Below are positions 51,314-64,000 of a stretch of DNA of 64,000 nt, in pieces. The notes below the pieces were generated by a model that ran no database searches, was not told where the DNA came from, and saw only the letters and a program-made list of their open reading frames with translations. The DNA comes from Salvelinus alpinus (taxonomy: Eukaryota; Chordata; Actinopteri; Salmoniformes; Salmonidae), in contig NC_092100.1 in NCBI RefSeq assembly GCF_045679555.1, positions 29,327,106 through 29,391,105 of the forward strand, in the 5' to 3' direction. Position numbers and translations under genes: made by a program. Position 1 is the first letter of the stretch, and the number at the start of each line of letters is the position of its first letter.

Positions 51314-52506
51314 CACTATATATACAAAAGTATGTGGACACCCCTTCAAATTAGTGGATTTGGCTATTTCAGCCACAGCCGTTGCTGACAGGTGTATAAA
51401 ATTGAGCACACCGCCATGCAATCTCCATAGACAAACATTGGCAGTAGAAAGGCTTTACTGAATTAGCTCAGTGACTTTCAACGTGGCACCGTCTTAGGTT
51501 TCCACCTTTCCAACAAGTCAGGTCATCAAATGTCTGCTCTGCTAGAGCTGCCCCGGTCAACTGTAAGTGCTGCTATTGTGAAGTGGAAACGTTTAGGAGC
51601 AACGAGGGCTCAGCCCCGACGTGGTAGACCACACAAGCTAACAGAACGTGACCGCCAAGTGCTGAAGCGCGTAGCGCATAAAAATCGTCTGTCCTCGGTT
51701 GCAACACTCACTACTGAGTTCCAAACAGCTTCTGTAAGCAACATCAGCACAAAAACTGTTCGTCGGGAGCGTCATGAAATGGGTTTCCATGGCCGAGCAG
51801 CCGCACCCAAGCCTAAGATCACCATGTGCAATGCCAAGTGTCAACTGGAGTGGTGTAAAGCTCGCCGCCATTGGACTCTGGAGCAGTGAAAACGTGTTCT
51901 CTGGAGTGATGAATCACGTTTCACCATCTGGCAGTCTGACAGACGAATCTGGGTTTGGTGGATGCCAGGAGAACGCTACCTGCCTCAATGCATAGTGCCA
52001 ACTATAAAGTTTGGTGGAGGAGGAATAACGGTCTGGGGCTGTATTTTATTGTTCGGGCTAGGCCCCTTAGTTCCAGTGAAAGGAAATCTTTCTCAACGAT
52101 TCTGTGCTTCCAACAACAGTTTGAGGAAGTTCCTGTTTCAGCATGACAATGCCGCCATGCACAAAGCGAGGCCCATACAGAAATGGTTTGTCGAGATTGG
52201 TGTGGAAGAGCTTGACTGGCCTACACGGTGCCTTGACCTCAACCCCATCGAACACCTTTCGGATTAATTGGAACACCGACTGCGAGCCAGGCCTAATCGC
52301 CCAACATCAGTGCCTGACCTCACTAATGCTCTTGTAGCTGTATGGAAGCAAGTCCCCTCAGCAATGTTCCAAGATCTAGTGGTAAGCCTTCCCAGAATAG
52401 TGGAGGCTGTTATAGCAGCGAAGGGGGACCAACTCCATATAATGCCCATGATTTTGGAATAAGATGTACGACGAGCAGGTGTCCACATACTTTTGGTCAT
52501 GTAGTG
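51314..52506 (+). mobile_element. Short Tc1-like element (1.2 kb)
   Basis: The ends are CACTATATATACAAAAGTAT and the complement of CACTACATGACCAAAAGTAT, both followed inward by GTGGACACC. TA lies at 51312-51313 and 52507-52508. Confidence 0.88.
51530..52450 (+). pseudogene. Tc1 transposase with two stops
   Basis: The frame from 51530 encodes MSALLELPRSTVSAAIVKWK, RRGRPHKLTERDRQVLKRVA and KTVRRERHEMGF (paired-like DNA-binding region). A TGA interrupts after RRHWTLEQ at about 51889. It reads on as [14 protein letters not shown] (first aspartate), then a frame change, [28 protein letters not shown] (second aspartate) and [11 protein letters not shown] (glutamate), with a TAA at 52265 before the last helices. 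It otherwise retains the full DD34E layout. Confidence 0.85.
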
Positions 52507-53619
52507 TATGTTTATCCCCGTTTCGTTCCGTTTAAGAAACGTTTTAACAGAATTGGCGCACTGAATACACCACTGATCAAACTCAAACACAGTTCACTTT
52601 CATAGCAGCCACATACAAACAGCATGATCACTTTGCTCCTTGTATAATTCCTTCTCGCATCTACGCACTCGGTTTTCCCTTCATGCCAAACCATAAATCA
52701 AATCATAACCGCTAACCTCTACACACAGCCTACATTGTTGTCACAATATTAGCGAATGTCATAGTCAACATAGCTACTAGAACTAACGTGATTGTAAACC
52801 CGCTACAATCATGCAGTAGAGTACAGTGTAGTCAGCAAGCAGTTTAGCAGTTACACCGGCAGCGCTGGTGGCAATAAATTAATAAAACCAAAAGCTTACC
52901 TTGACTTGGAAGAGTTCCAGCCAGCTAGCTAACATAGCATCTTTCTCTGTTTGAGCTGGGTGTTTGAGTAGGCTAAAATAGCTAGCTGCATTCGCTAAAG
53001 TGAAATTGGAAGAAAATACAACGTAATATAGTTAGCTCTCTCTCTTGCTTCTCCTTCACTTTTGAATTAGTTCAAAACTGTTCAACTATTGTCTTTCTCT
53101 CTCTTTGAGTCAACTACTCACCACATTTTATGCACTGCAGTCTTAGCTAGCTGTAGCTTATGCTTTCAGTACTAGATTCATTCTCTGATCCTTTGATTGG
53201 GTGGACAACATGTCAGTTCATGCTGCAAGAGGTTGGAGGACGTCCTCCTCAAGTCGTCATAATTACTATGTAAGTCTATGGAAGGGGGTGAGAACCACAA
53301 GCCTCCTAGGTTTTGTATTGAAGTCAATGTACCCGGAGGTGGATGGAAACTAGCTGTCCTCCAGCTACACCGTGATGCTACCCTACAGAGTGATGTCGAG
53401 GCTACTGTAGACCTTCATTGCAAAAAAGTGTGTTTTATTAAATTATTTGATGACGTGAATATATTTAGTTTTATCTAAAAAGGTTCATCTTGAATGTTTC
53501 ACTTCATTTGTATGAAATTCACTGAGGAAGATGGTCCTCCCCTTTCTTTTGAGGAACCTCCACTGTGGGTATTATGAGCACTTGATTTATGAGTTTACTA
53601 AATAACTAACAAAAACTGC

Positions 53620-53745
53620 AGGTTATTTGGCAGAATAAATGTGTGTATGCATTTTGTTACATTTTCATTACTTTGTAATATGGTATTTTAGTGTTTTTAT
53701 TAGTAAGCAAGCAGGACTGATCTTTTACTTGTCCGAAAGCTGAAG
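53620..53745 (+). pseudogene. Possible receptor 3'-end remnant, copy C
   Basis: TTTGGCAGAATAAATGTG followed by TTGTTACATTT, CACTTTG-like and TTTTTATTA segments resembles the 3' region of copies A and B in order, with more divergence. No coding part remains. Confidence 0.4.
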
Positions 53746-53810
53746 TCACCCCAAAAAATAAAGGTCTGTAACACCATCGAAAGGGTGACTGAAAATGAGT
53801 GAAGTACATA

Positions 53811-55283
53811 CAGTACATTCAGATAGTATTCAGACCCCTTGACTTTTTCCACATTTTGTTATGTTACAGCGTTATTCTAAAATGTATGAACCCCCCCCCT
53901 TATCAATCTACACAGAATACCCCATAACGACAAACCTAAAACACCTTACAGACCCTTTGCTATGAGACTAGATATTTAGCTCAGGTGCATCCTGTTTCCA
54001 TTGATCATCCTTGAGACGTTTCCACAACTTGATTGGACATGATTTGGAAGGGCACACACCTGTCTGTATAAGATCCCACGGTTGACAATGCATGTCAGAG
54101 CAAAAACCAAGTCATGAGGTTGAAGGAATTGTCCATAGAGCTCTGAGACATGATTGTGTCGAGGCACAGATCTGGGGAAGGGTACCAAAAAATTTCTGCA
54201 GCTTTGAAGGTCCCCAAGACCACAGTGGCCTCCATCATTCTTAAATGGAAGAAGTTTGGAACCACCAAGACTTCCTAAAGCTGGCCACCCGGCCAAACTG
54301 AACAATCGGGGGTGAAGGGCCTTGGTCAGGGAGGTGATCAAGAACCTGATAGTCACTCTGACAGAGCTCTAGAGTTCCTCTGTGGAGATGGGAAAACCTT
54401 CCAGAAGGACTACCATCTCTGCAGCACTCCACCAATCAAGCCTTTATGGTAGAGTGGCCAGACGGAAGCCACTCTTCAGTAAAAGGCACATGACAGCCTG
54501 CTTGGAGTTTGCCAAAAGGCACCTAAAGACTCTCAGACGGTGAGAAACAAGATTCTCTGGTCTGATGAAACCAAGATTGAACTCTTTAGCCTGAATACCA
54601 AGTGTCACATCTGGAAGAAACCTTGCACCATCCCTACTGTGAAGTATGTTGGTGGCAGCATCATGCTGTGGGGTGATTTTTTTCAGTGGCAGGGACTGGG
54701 AGACTAGTCAGGATCAAGGGAAAGATGAACGGAGCAAAGTACAGAGAGATCCTAATGAAAACCTGCTCCAGAGTGCGAAGGTTCACCTTCCAACAGGACA
54801 ATGACCGTAAACACACAGCTAAGACAAAGCAGGAGTGGCTTTGGGACAAGTCTCTGAATGTCCTTGAGTGGCCCAGCCAGAGGCCAGACTTGAACCCGTT
54901 CGAACATCTCTGGAGATCTGAAAATAGCTGTGCATCAATACTCCCCATCCAACCTGACAGAGCTTAAGAGGATCTGCAGAGAAGAATGGGAGAATCTCCC
55001 CAAATACAGGTGTGCCAAGCTTGTAGCATCATACCCAAGAGGACTCGAGGCTGTAATCGCTTCCAAAGGTGCTTCAACAAAGTACTGAGTAAAGGGTCTG
55101 AATACTTATGTAAATGTCATATCAGTTTTTTTATTTGTTATAAATTTGGAAAGATTTCTAAAAACCTGTTTTTGCTTTGTCATTATGGGGTATTGTGTGT
55201 AGATTGATCAGAAGAAAAAAAACTATTGAATCAATTTTAGAATAACAAAAAAGTCAAGGGGCCTGAATACTTCCGAAGCACCG
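53811..55283 (+). mobile_element. Tc1-like element, degenerate
   Basis: The left end is CAGTACATTCAGATAGTATT and the right end the complement of CGGTGCTTCGGAAGTATTCA, with TA at 53809-53810 and 55284-55285. Same family as 37809-40233 and 16412-17169, and the only one of the three with all transposase segments uninterrupted by other repeats. Confidence 0.85.
54114..55088 (+). pseudogene. Tc1 transposase, many lesions
   Basis: From ATG 54114 the frame reads MRLKELSIEL and stops within about 12 codons. Recognisable pieces follow in shifting frames: TTVASIILKWKKFGTT (54220s), [14 protein letters not shown] (54550s), [20 protein letters not shown] (54686 on), [20 protein letters not shown] (54784 on; DPKHT is DRKHT) and a degenerate LNPFEHLWR for the NPIE catalytic block. 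Decayed and inactive. Confidence 0.8.
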
Positions 55284-55285
55284 TA

Positions 55286-57043
<1,758 letters not shown>

Positions 57044-57556
57044 TCACATGGCCACCAGCTGGCCCAGAGCCATGCGGAACTGCTGTGTGCAGCCGGCCAG
57101 CTCCCGCACCCTCTCCGTCATGTCTCGCGCCGCACCGGGGGACGGGTACTGCAGCGCTGCAGTCTTGGTGCTCACCACAATGTCCTTGAGTTTGTCACAC
57201 AGAGCATTACTGTGCTGGGCCACATGCGCCCGCACCTCTGGGGACTTGGCCTGGCGAGAGAGCGTGTCCCCGATGAACACCAGCTTGTGTGCGCTGAGGA
57301 TGACAAACTTGCTGTGAGCCACGAAGATCTTGGGCGGCTGGTTGTTGTTGATGGAGGAGTAGAAGGCGTCGATGGCGTTGGTGAGGGTGGTGACGTTGGC
57401 CTCACACTGCTCCGAGTAGAAGAGCAGCAGCTGCCGGTCGCCCATGCTCAGCTTGCTCCGCTGGGCCGCCGGATAGTGGGGAGGCGGGGTCCAGCCTGAG
57501 ATGTCATTGTTGATTGGCTGGCTGACTTCCTGCTCCAGTCGCTCAAACTGTTTCAG
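57044..57556 (-). CDS. bcar1: bcar1 last coding exon, FAT-like domain
   Basis: The acceptor TCTACTGCAG precedes LKQFERLEQEVSQPINND. The exon continues with DRQLLLFYSEQCEANVTTLT and the highly conserved KIFVAHSKFVILSAHKLVFI, and ends LGQLVAM then TGA (57046-57044). This C-terminal helical bundle localises Cas proteins to focal adhesions and binds NSP-family proteins. Confidence 0.94.
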   Translation of the reverse strand: MKQFERLEQEVSQPINNDISGWTPPPHYPAAQRSKLSMGDRQLLLFYSEQCEANVTTLTNAIDAFYSSINNNQPPKIFVAHSKFVILSAHKLVFIGDTLSRQAKSPEVRAHVAQHSNALCDKLKDIVVSTKTAALQYPSPGAARDMTERVRELAGCTQQFRMALGQLVAM

Positions 57557-60500
57557 CTGCAGTAGATGGGAACACAAAGAGAGTAAATAAATACCTGCCT
57601 GATCTGTAAAACATCCCCTATGAACTGACTGAACCCTCAACCACTAAGACACCAATGGAACAGCACAGTCGCACACAATGTTCTTTCAAACACTCCCTTA
57701 TTAATCCCTCAGATACACATCCACTCTCACTGACAGACCCACAGGTCCTCACCTGCTGCCGTTCCAGTGTGGTTTTGTTGTTTCTGGTCCCTTTCTCTAA
57801 TAATTGCCTCTGATTCTTCTCAAACTCTTCCTTACCCTGGAAATCAAACGACAGAAAGAAAATGTATCGTATTTACTGCTCCAAGCACATAGACACAAAC
57901 ACACTAAGACAATTCTGGGATGGAATTTTAATTCAACTGGCTCAAGGGAGGATCACCCATATAAAATAATGTCTGACACCACGTGTGATAATTCTCCTAA
58001 TCGGCAGAGGGCAGTATGAGCTCATATCACACCAGACCAGACTGCAGCTCTGCCACTGCACTGAGAGAAAGTGACACATGACATCGAGATTTGTATGTTA
58101 GTGTGCCAAACACACATATAGCACTGAAACATATTTAAGATATAACTGTATTTTAAACAAGATCATATCATCTTAACATAATCTGTTCTCCTTGCATTTT
58201 CATAACAACAACACTGCTGCACATGAGGGATACAACAGCAGCAATGGACAGCGAAAGCGATGACATATGATGGGTAGAGAAACATGCCTGTACATGCAGT
58301 AATGGTGACTGATGATGACACCTGAAGCAGTGCGTTGGGGGAGTATGTGTATCCCACATGACGAAGCTTTGTATGGGAAATTGATCAATCTACTGGTGTA
58401 TCGTCATCTCTATCTTCTCTCTCATCTGAAATACTGTACCAGCCTATCATTAAACACAGACAGACACTATGGCTTGACATGCTTAACGTAATCCATGGGT
58501 TAATGTAGAGTGCTCCTGATTGCTCCAAACCACCATGCTGTTATAAGAGTACCAGTGCTGTCACTGACAGTACCAACACACTCAAACCTTATTCTCCACT
58601 GATAATTGAGGATGTAAATGCATATGTGATGATCTGTTTTGTTCTTTCGTATGAGGAGGTATTACCTGTAAATGCACATAGTCATAGTCCTCCATCCAGC
58701 CCTCCTCTGTAGTCTCGTACGGCCGGTCATGGGTCTCCTCCTCGGCCGTGAACTTGGGCGGGGACGGCAGGGGCCGGGACTGGATGTTGGCCCTGCCGTC
58801 TCCTGTCTGATAAGCTGAGATGTTGTTGTTGGTCATCTGACCCATGAGGTCAGCAGTGTGGGGGACGGGGGGCAGAGGAAGCTGCTGCTGCTTGTTTGTC
58901 CTTTTAAAGAGCAGCGAGGCGTTGCCATGGAGAAAGGAGGCCAGCTGTTTAGTGTCGTCGGGCACGCCCCGGGCACACATGACCAGCCGGTCCAGGTCAT
59001 CCCCACCACTGCCTGCTAAGGGTGCCATTTGAGCAGAGGGGGCCCAGCCCACAGCATCCAGAGCCTGGCTGTACTTGACCAGGCCCTGGAAGGCTTCCTC
59101 CATCTTCTGCACCTGCTTGCCCAGCTTGGCCTGCAGCGTGCGGTCAGTGGCCTGGGCAGAGTTGGCCACAGCCCCCCGTGCAAACTCCAGCAGGTCCCTG
59201 ACGGCCACCCTCATCCTGTCCACCGCCTGCCTGATGGCTGGCAGGTTGGCCTCCATCTGGGTGGGGCTGCGCCAGTTCCCACTAATGAAGGACATGAGGA
59301 GGGAGACGGAGCCCTCCACCTCCTGCTGTAGGTGGGAGAGGCGCTCCATGGCCTGCTCCAGGTCTAGGATCAACAGCTTCCCCGGGCCGGCCTGGCTGGG
59401 CACCGCCGACTCCCTGACTGGCACCATGTCCAGAGAGGAGGTGGACAGGTTGCTGCGGGTGCTGCCCGTGCTGGAGGCAGACAGTCGTTTGAAGCTGACC
59501 GTCAGCTCCTCTGTGGCACCCGCGTCTCTCACCACCTGTGGGGGGACGTCATAGATAGAGTCCTCGCCTGCAGGCCGCTCGCGTGGGAAATCGTACACAT
59601 CCTGGGGGTTGTGGGGTCCGCCCTTCCTCAGACTGGCAGGGATGTCGTAGATCTCCTGGCCCAGGGGGGCGTGGTGGGCGTCTGGGTGGCGCTTGCCAGT
59701 GAGGGGAGGGGGAGGGACGTCGTACACGTCTTCAGGGATGGGGGGCTCAGGCCCCCCGGGGATCAGATAGCCCTGGCTGTGGCTCTCCAGACTCTTCAGC
59801 TTGGCAAAGTGGGGGGGAACATCATAGGTCTCCTCCCTGATAGGAGCGTCTGGAACATCCTTACTGACGGAGGGGGGGAAGTCGTACACCTGGGAGGGAG
59901 ACAGAGGCAACATCAAACACACATACTGTACTGACTCTCACTGCCATAGGACTTCATAATGATGTCAAACACACATTCTGACTCATGATAAGGAGAAGGG
60001 ATGGTTACTTTAAGGCCCCACATATCCAGCAAACAAGGACAGATGGTAAAGTACACTGGGATTGATGAGTCTACCACTGTATCCCTCCTCTCCTACAACA
60101 ACAGACAGAGAGGACACCCTATTGGTGCAGCAGCAGCCTCTCACCGTTTGCTGGGAGAACAGCTGGCTCTTGTCCACACTGGGGGGCGTGTCATAGATGT
60201 CTTGGCCACTGGGGGGGCCTTTCACCACCATGGGTGGCGTGTCATACACCTGGGGGGAAGATAGGAGGCACAGTGAGATAAAACAACCCAAGCAATAAAG
60301 ATACATTTACAGACACACTATCAGAGATATACAGACACACATTAAAAGAGACGTGCACACATACAGACACACACACACAGGGCGGCAGGTAGCCCAGCGG
60401 TTAGCGCGTTGGGCCAGTAACTGAAAGGTTGGTAGTTCACATGCCTGAGCATGAGCTAACTGCTAATTGCTCGAAGGTCACCGTTGATAATGGCTGACCC

Positions 60501-62862
60501 TGGCCGTGACCCTACTCTGAGGGTGTCTCAGGGGGAGTTGGGATATGCAAAGAACACATTTCCAATTCACATGTGTATTAATTTACACTTACATAAACAT
60601 CCACATCCACCTTCCTACCATTTTTTGTATGCTTTCTTTTTTACCTCTCTCCTCTTCCCCATTAGTTAGGGTATATAATGTCAGGGAAGGGGAGACAAAC
60701 AGAGGCATTATTAAGGCTGCAGACTGAGAGGGGGTTAGTGATGGCGTTGATACACGCGATAGGACCCTCTCTCCCACTCCTACACAGAGGATACACATCC
60801 CATCTGGGACTGGCCCTGACACACACAGGACTGACTGGAGCAGGATCCAAGTTGGAAACAGCTGGAGAAAATATTTTATACAGCAGAGACCTTAACCTCA
60901 GTGCTAACTCTGCTCTCATAAAACCTCAGTGCTACTGGTCAGTTGTGCCTGCATTCGCCACTGTATGACATATGAAAACCATAAGGTTTGTGATGCCCAA
61001 AAAATACAACATTCAAATCAATGTGGAGATTTTAGTGCAACAATGATACAGAATGTGTTTGAGAGGATGCCTATTGCCTAACCTCTTTTCTAAAGCACTG
61101 TCGAATTCAATCCCAGAATGCACTTGAGCCTGGAGCAGCAGCGAGGGAATTAACTTTGCTGTCAGTCTTGTGTGAGTAAACCTCTGGAACATACCGCCAT
61201 GCAGCAGCCAAAGTCTTGTCTCTGTCTGTCTCCAGCCTATGAAGGGTCTGATGTTGATGAACAGACTATTTCAGAACTATATAGGTGATGTTAGTCACCA
61301 AGTTAAGGAGCTTGGTAATGAGTTTTAGAGGGCAGTTTAGTGGTACATCTTTTAGGTTAATGGCTGTATTAAACAGCGCTTTGTTGATCATAAACATCAG
61401 ATTGACGCTCCATGTGTGACAAACGCACACTCACAAACACACAACCCAATCTACTGCCAGGGTCTGACAGTCTACTGCCAGGGTCTGACAGTCTACTGCC
61501 AGGGTCTGACAGTCTACTGCCAGGGTCTGACAGTCTACTGCCAGGGTCTGACAATCTACTGCCAGGGTCTGACAGTCTACTGCCAGGGTCTGACAGTCTA
61601 CTGCCAGGGTCTGACAATCTACTGCCAGGGTCTGACAATCTACTGCCAGGCTCTGACAATCTACTGCCAGGGTCTGACAATCTACTGCCAGGGTCTGACA
61701 ATCTACTGCCAGGGTCTGACAATCTACTGCCAGGGTCTGACAGTCTGCTGCCAGGGTCTGACAATCTACTGCCAGGGTCTGACAATCTGCTGCCAGGGTC
61801 TGACAGTCTACTGCCAGTCTGCTGCCAGGGTCTGACAATCTGCTGCCAGGGTCTGACAGTCTGCTGCCAGGGTCTGACAATCTACTGCCAGGGTCTGACA
61901 GTCTACTGCCAGGGTCTGACAGTCTACTGCCAGGGTCTGACAATCTACTGCCAGGGTCTGACAGTCTACTGCCAGGGTCTGACAGTCTACTGCCAGGGTC
62001 TGACAGTCTACTGCCAGGGTCTGACAAAGGACCCCCTCTAAAGTTGATGATGCTGAGGAAGGATTATCTGCAGCCTGGGTGTCAATAAGCGTTGCACCTG
62101 AGGAGGAATAGAGTATGTGGTATCTAAGACTCAACTTCCTCCCTGTTTCTCTACAACCTGACAGCAAACAGCAGCAGACTGACAAGCCAACTTCTCCCTC
62201 CTCCTAAACACTTATAACACACAGCAAATTGCACTCCCATCACTTGAAATGCGGCTGTCCCCAAACAAGCAGATTAGCAATTATAATTCAGACCAAACAG
62301 TGTGATACAATCTGTTCTCCAGGCCTTTGGGGGATGAGACTGACAGAGAGAGGAGGCAAGAGGGACTACAGTATGAATAACAAATCCACCCCCCCAACCA
62401 TTGGGCACCTTGAGAAGACACTTGATCAGAATCTTGAATTCAGCCGATGCAATTTGTTTGGAGTTGGTATTCAACGCGGGTACACTGATCTGATAGCAGA
62501 CAGGTTGGAGTGAAAAATAGATGTTTGTGTTACTCCTCTCAGCAGAAAACCAAAACCAGGGCTCAATCGATTGTCCAGTGAACCTGGGCTGCTATCTGAG
62601 CTTGAATGCAATGATATCCCTACAGGCCCTGCACTATATTTGAAGGATCACGTTGCCTCTCTAAAAGGCTGTATGTCTACTCCTTTCAGCTTCCTCTTAT
62701 TCATTTTTGTTTCTACTCTCAGTTTGTCTTCCAACTGCTTTTCTCCCTCTCTGACGCAGTCAAACAGCTTTTCCTCTTTTTCCCTCATTCTCTCCTCCTT
62801 CCAGCTGGTTCTTTACCCCTCTCTACTGCCATGCGACCTTTGCTGTGTCTGTGGCTGTGTCT

Positions 62863-62941
<79 letters not shown>

Positions 62942-64000
62942 ACACAGAAAGCGGGTTCACCTTCAGAGCCAAAGCACATGCAGCTCAGGACACGCTGCTC
63001 ACTGTGCTTTGTGGAAAAATACAACCTTCATTTTCTAACGCCTCCAGACACTGAAATATCTACTTCCCCTGTTAGTAATGTATGACCTTCTCTAAAAATA
63101 GACATGGAGTCACAGAACCGCTGTGGGTTTAAACATACACAGAGTGAGAGAGAGACAGAGAGAGGGAGGACAGAGAGAGACAGAGAGAGGGAGGGAGAGT
63201 GAGGGAGGAGAGGGCGACAGAGAGAGGGAGGGAGGGTGAGGGAGGAGAGGGAAGAGAGGGAGGGAGGAGAGTGAGAGTGGTTTAATATTCCTAATACATC
63301 AATTATTAATGAGAAGTGAGACACTTCACAGACAGATGACCAATCGAGTCAGGAAGTGTGTCTAAGGCAGTCGAGAGGAATAATAGCCATCAATCTTGTG
63401 AAGAGGACGAAATCACTTCATTGACATAGGAGACAATAAGTGGCGAGGCAGGACAGTGAGAGGACATGAATACCACAGCCCCTCTCATACATCGGACACC
63501 AACTAGTGTGGCTCAATTGCTGATGATATGGAAGATGAGAAATTTGTTCTGGGTATGTTACTGTATATGTTACTGTATACTTTACTAGAAAGGCAGGGAA
63601 GTGCAGTGTGTTAACATAAACACAGGTGAGGTAAACATATTTTTCCCATGAAAATAAAACCCTTTGAATTGAGAGAGAGACGAAAACAGCAAGTCCGGGA
63701 CAAGGTAGCACGTCTGGTGAACAGGTCAGGGTTCCGTAGCCACAGGCAAAACAACAGAAACTTGATCAGCAGCATGACCGGGTGGACTGGGGACGGAGAC
63801 AGCCAGGAGTCATCCGGCATGGTCCTAGGGCTCAGGAGAGAGATCATGTGTTTCTAGCTGACTCCTCACCTGCTGGTTGTATTGGCTGTGGGTCGGGGGA
63901 ACATCATAGATGTCCTGGGACTGCTGGGATGGAGGCAGGTGTCTGGGGGGGACGTCATACTCATCCTGCTCTGACTTCCCTGTGTTATACACATATACCT
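57044..64000 (-). CDS. bcar1: bcar1 (p130Cas), 3' exons, 5' part outside window
   Basis: Encodes a docking protein of focal adhesions. FAK/Src phosphorylate its YDxP sites, which then recruit Crk and drive cell migration. Exons on the minus strand are 64000-63870 (partial), 60249-60145, 59889-58666, 57836-57753 and 57556-57044, all GT/AG and all in phase 0. Seen in order are ten YDVP/YDTP/YDFP/YDIP motifs of the substrate domain, a serine-rich stretch and a four-helix region (LEQAMERLSHLQQEVEGSVS on). The Src-binding part follows with RPLPSPP and YDYVHLQ, then the C-terminal FAT-like domain (KIFVAHSKFVILSAHKLVFI) ending LGQLVAM. The RPLPSPP and long C-terminus favour bcar1 over nedd9, efs or cass4. 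The SH3 exon lies beyond the right edge. No lesion seen. Confidence 0.93.
57753..57836 (-). CDS. bcar1: bcar1 28-codon exon
   Basis: The acceptor GATTTCCAG precedes GKEEFEKNQRQLLEKGTRNN then KTTLERQQ, with donor GTGAGG. It bridges the YDYVHLQ segment and the FAT-like domain. Confidence 0.93.
57837..58665 (-). other. bcar1: bcar1 intron, no feature seen
   Basis: 829-bp intron with no repeat or RNA gene recognised. A short open frame near 58163-58388 looks spurious. Confidence 0.6.
58666..59889 (-). CDS. bcar1: bcar1 large central exon
   Basis: 408 codons starting VYDFPPSVSKDVPDAP after acceptor CTCCCTCCCAG and ending EDYDYVHLQ before donor GTAATA. It contains six YDxP motifs, a serine-rich linker (RLSASSTGSTRSNLSTSSLD), the four-helix region and RPLPSPPKF, the Src SH3 ligand. 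The exon is G/C-rich, unlike the flanking repeats. Confidence 0.94.
60145..60249 (-). CDS. bcar1: bcar1 35-codon exon, substrate domain
   Basis: The acceptor CTTCCCCCCAG precedes VYDTPPMVVKGPPSGQDIYD then TPPSVDKSQLFSQQT, with donor GTGAGA. Two YDTPP sites, the preferred Crk SH2 ligand form. Confidence 0.93.
60381..60560 (+). mobile_element. tRNA-derived SINE (HpaI/SmaI-like) in bcar1 intron
   Basis: GGCAGGTAGCCCAGCGGTTA (A-box region) and AAAGGTTGGTAGTTCACATG (B-box region, degenerate) follow the tRNA-like head of salmonid SINEs. The tail GATATGCAAAGAACACATTT also fits. It lies opposite to the gene. Confidence 0.8.
61451..62026. repeat. 21-bp minisatellite, about 27 copies, in bcar1 intron
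   Basis: The unit CTACTGCCAGGGTCTGACAG plus T repeats about 27 times, with CTACTG/CTGCTG and CAGT/CAAT variants and one truncated unit at about 61808. Because 21 is a multiple of three, several frames on both strands stay open as heptapeptide repeats. These are not genes. Confidence 0.96.
62868..62937. repeat. (GT)n microsatellite
   Basis: About 70 bp of GT, preceded by a less regular CTGTGT tract from about 62840. Confidence 0.95.
63141..63272. repeat. GA-rich simple repeat
   Basis: An imperfect GAGAGAGG/GAGGGAGG tract of about 130 bp in the same bcar1 intron. Confidence 0.85.
63672..63835. repeat. Repeat block shared with 38930-39100
   Basis: Segments GGTAGCACGTCTGGTGAACA, GGTCAGGGTTCC and GGTGGACTGGGGAC align in order with the insert at 38544-39723. 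It lies in the bcar1 intron about 35 bp before an exon. Confidence 0.75.
63870..64000 (-). CDS. bcar1: bcar1 exon at window edge, substrate domain
   Basis: Donor GTGAGG lies just below 63870. The exon encodes GKSEQDEYDVPPRHLPPSQQ then SQDIYDVPPTHSQYNQQ. The upstream border is not certain: AG at the very edge could be the acceptor, with the exon starting at 63998. Confidence 0.88.

Larger units (their letters stand above)
51066..53565 (-). mobile_element. Large non-autonomous DNA element with a Tc1 inside
   Basis: The right end is the complement of CAGTGGAGGTTCCTCAAAAG. The body includes GTGGACAACATGTCAGTTCA and AAAGCTTACCTTGACTTGG. I recall this as a widespread salmonid repeat of hAT-like appearance. 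The left boundary near 51066 is approximate. A Tc1 element at 51314-52506 interrupts it. No transposase recognised. Confidence 0.5.

Noticed and set aside
53278-53478. 66-codon frame starting MEGGENHKPP
   Set aside because: It lies inside the large DNA element that ends at 53565 and has no coding signature.
57044-57499. Plus-strand open frames over bcar1
   Set aside because: They are shadows of the G/C-rich bcar1 exon; the minus-strand reading has splice sites and conserved domains.
60381-60460. tRNA gene
   Set aside because: A and B box regions are present but no cloverleaf can be closed and a SINE body follows.
61369-62185. Open frames of up to 209 codons with SDPGSRL- or YCQGLTV-type repeats
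   Set aside because: They are phase artefacts of the 21-bp minisatellite and occur on both strands.

Overview
The window looks like salmonid nuclear DNA (Atlantic salmon, trout, charr or a close relative). It is saturated with Tc1/mariner copies of several families, including one that closely resembles the salmonid elements behind Sleeping Beauty. It also holds L2/CR1-type LINEs, a 5S-derived SINE, a tRNA-derived SINE of salmonid type, TTAA-flanked non-autonomous elements and minisatellites. The assignment rests on recognising repeat families by eye, not on a database search.

Only two protein-coding genes are well supported. On the + strand, exons of nudt21 (CFIm25, the 25 kDa subunit of pre-mRNA cleavage factor Im) lie at 28457-28578, 28876-29076, 29260-29323, 40255-40330, 40503-40617 and 40774-40795. 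Every splice site and phase fits. However, the 90-nt exon expected between the third and fourth of these was not found in the 10.9 kb intron, which is filled with transposons. On the - strand, 57044-64000 holds the 3' half of bcar1 (p130Cas): YDxP substrate repeats, serine-rich four-helix region, Src-binding segment and C-terminal FAT-like domain. The SH3-coding 5' end lies beyond the right edge. Human NUDT21 and BCAR1 are both on 16q, so the linkage looks ancestral.

A third, decayed locus at 49.8-53.7 kb carries pieces of a rhodopsin-family receptor (leukotriene-B4-receptor-like) whose 3' end occurs up to three times in tandem.

Layout: 0-4 kb, LINE tail, 35-bp minisatellite and unassigned sequence; 4-19 kb, nested Tc1 elements, two LINEs and a small LTR retrotransposon; 19-28 kb, unassigned sequence, a LINE ORF1 fragment, a near-complete LINE with a 2A-like motif, and an LTR-like block next to the nudt21 start codon; 28.4-41.2 kb, nudt21; 41.4-49.8 kb, LINEs with multi-level nested insertions; 49.8-55.3 kb, receptor remnants, a large DNA element and two Tc1 copies; 55.3-64 kb, bcar1 with intronic repeats. 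Most open reading frames outside nudt21 and bcar1 belong to broken transposons.
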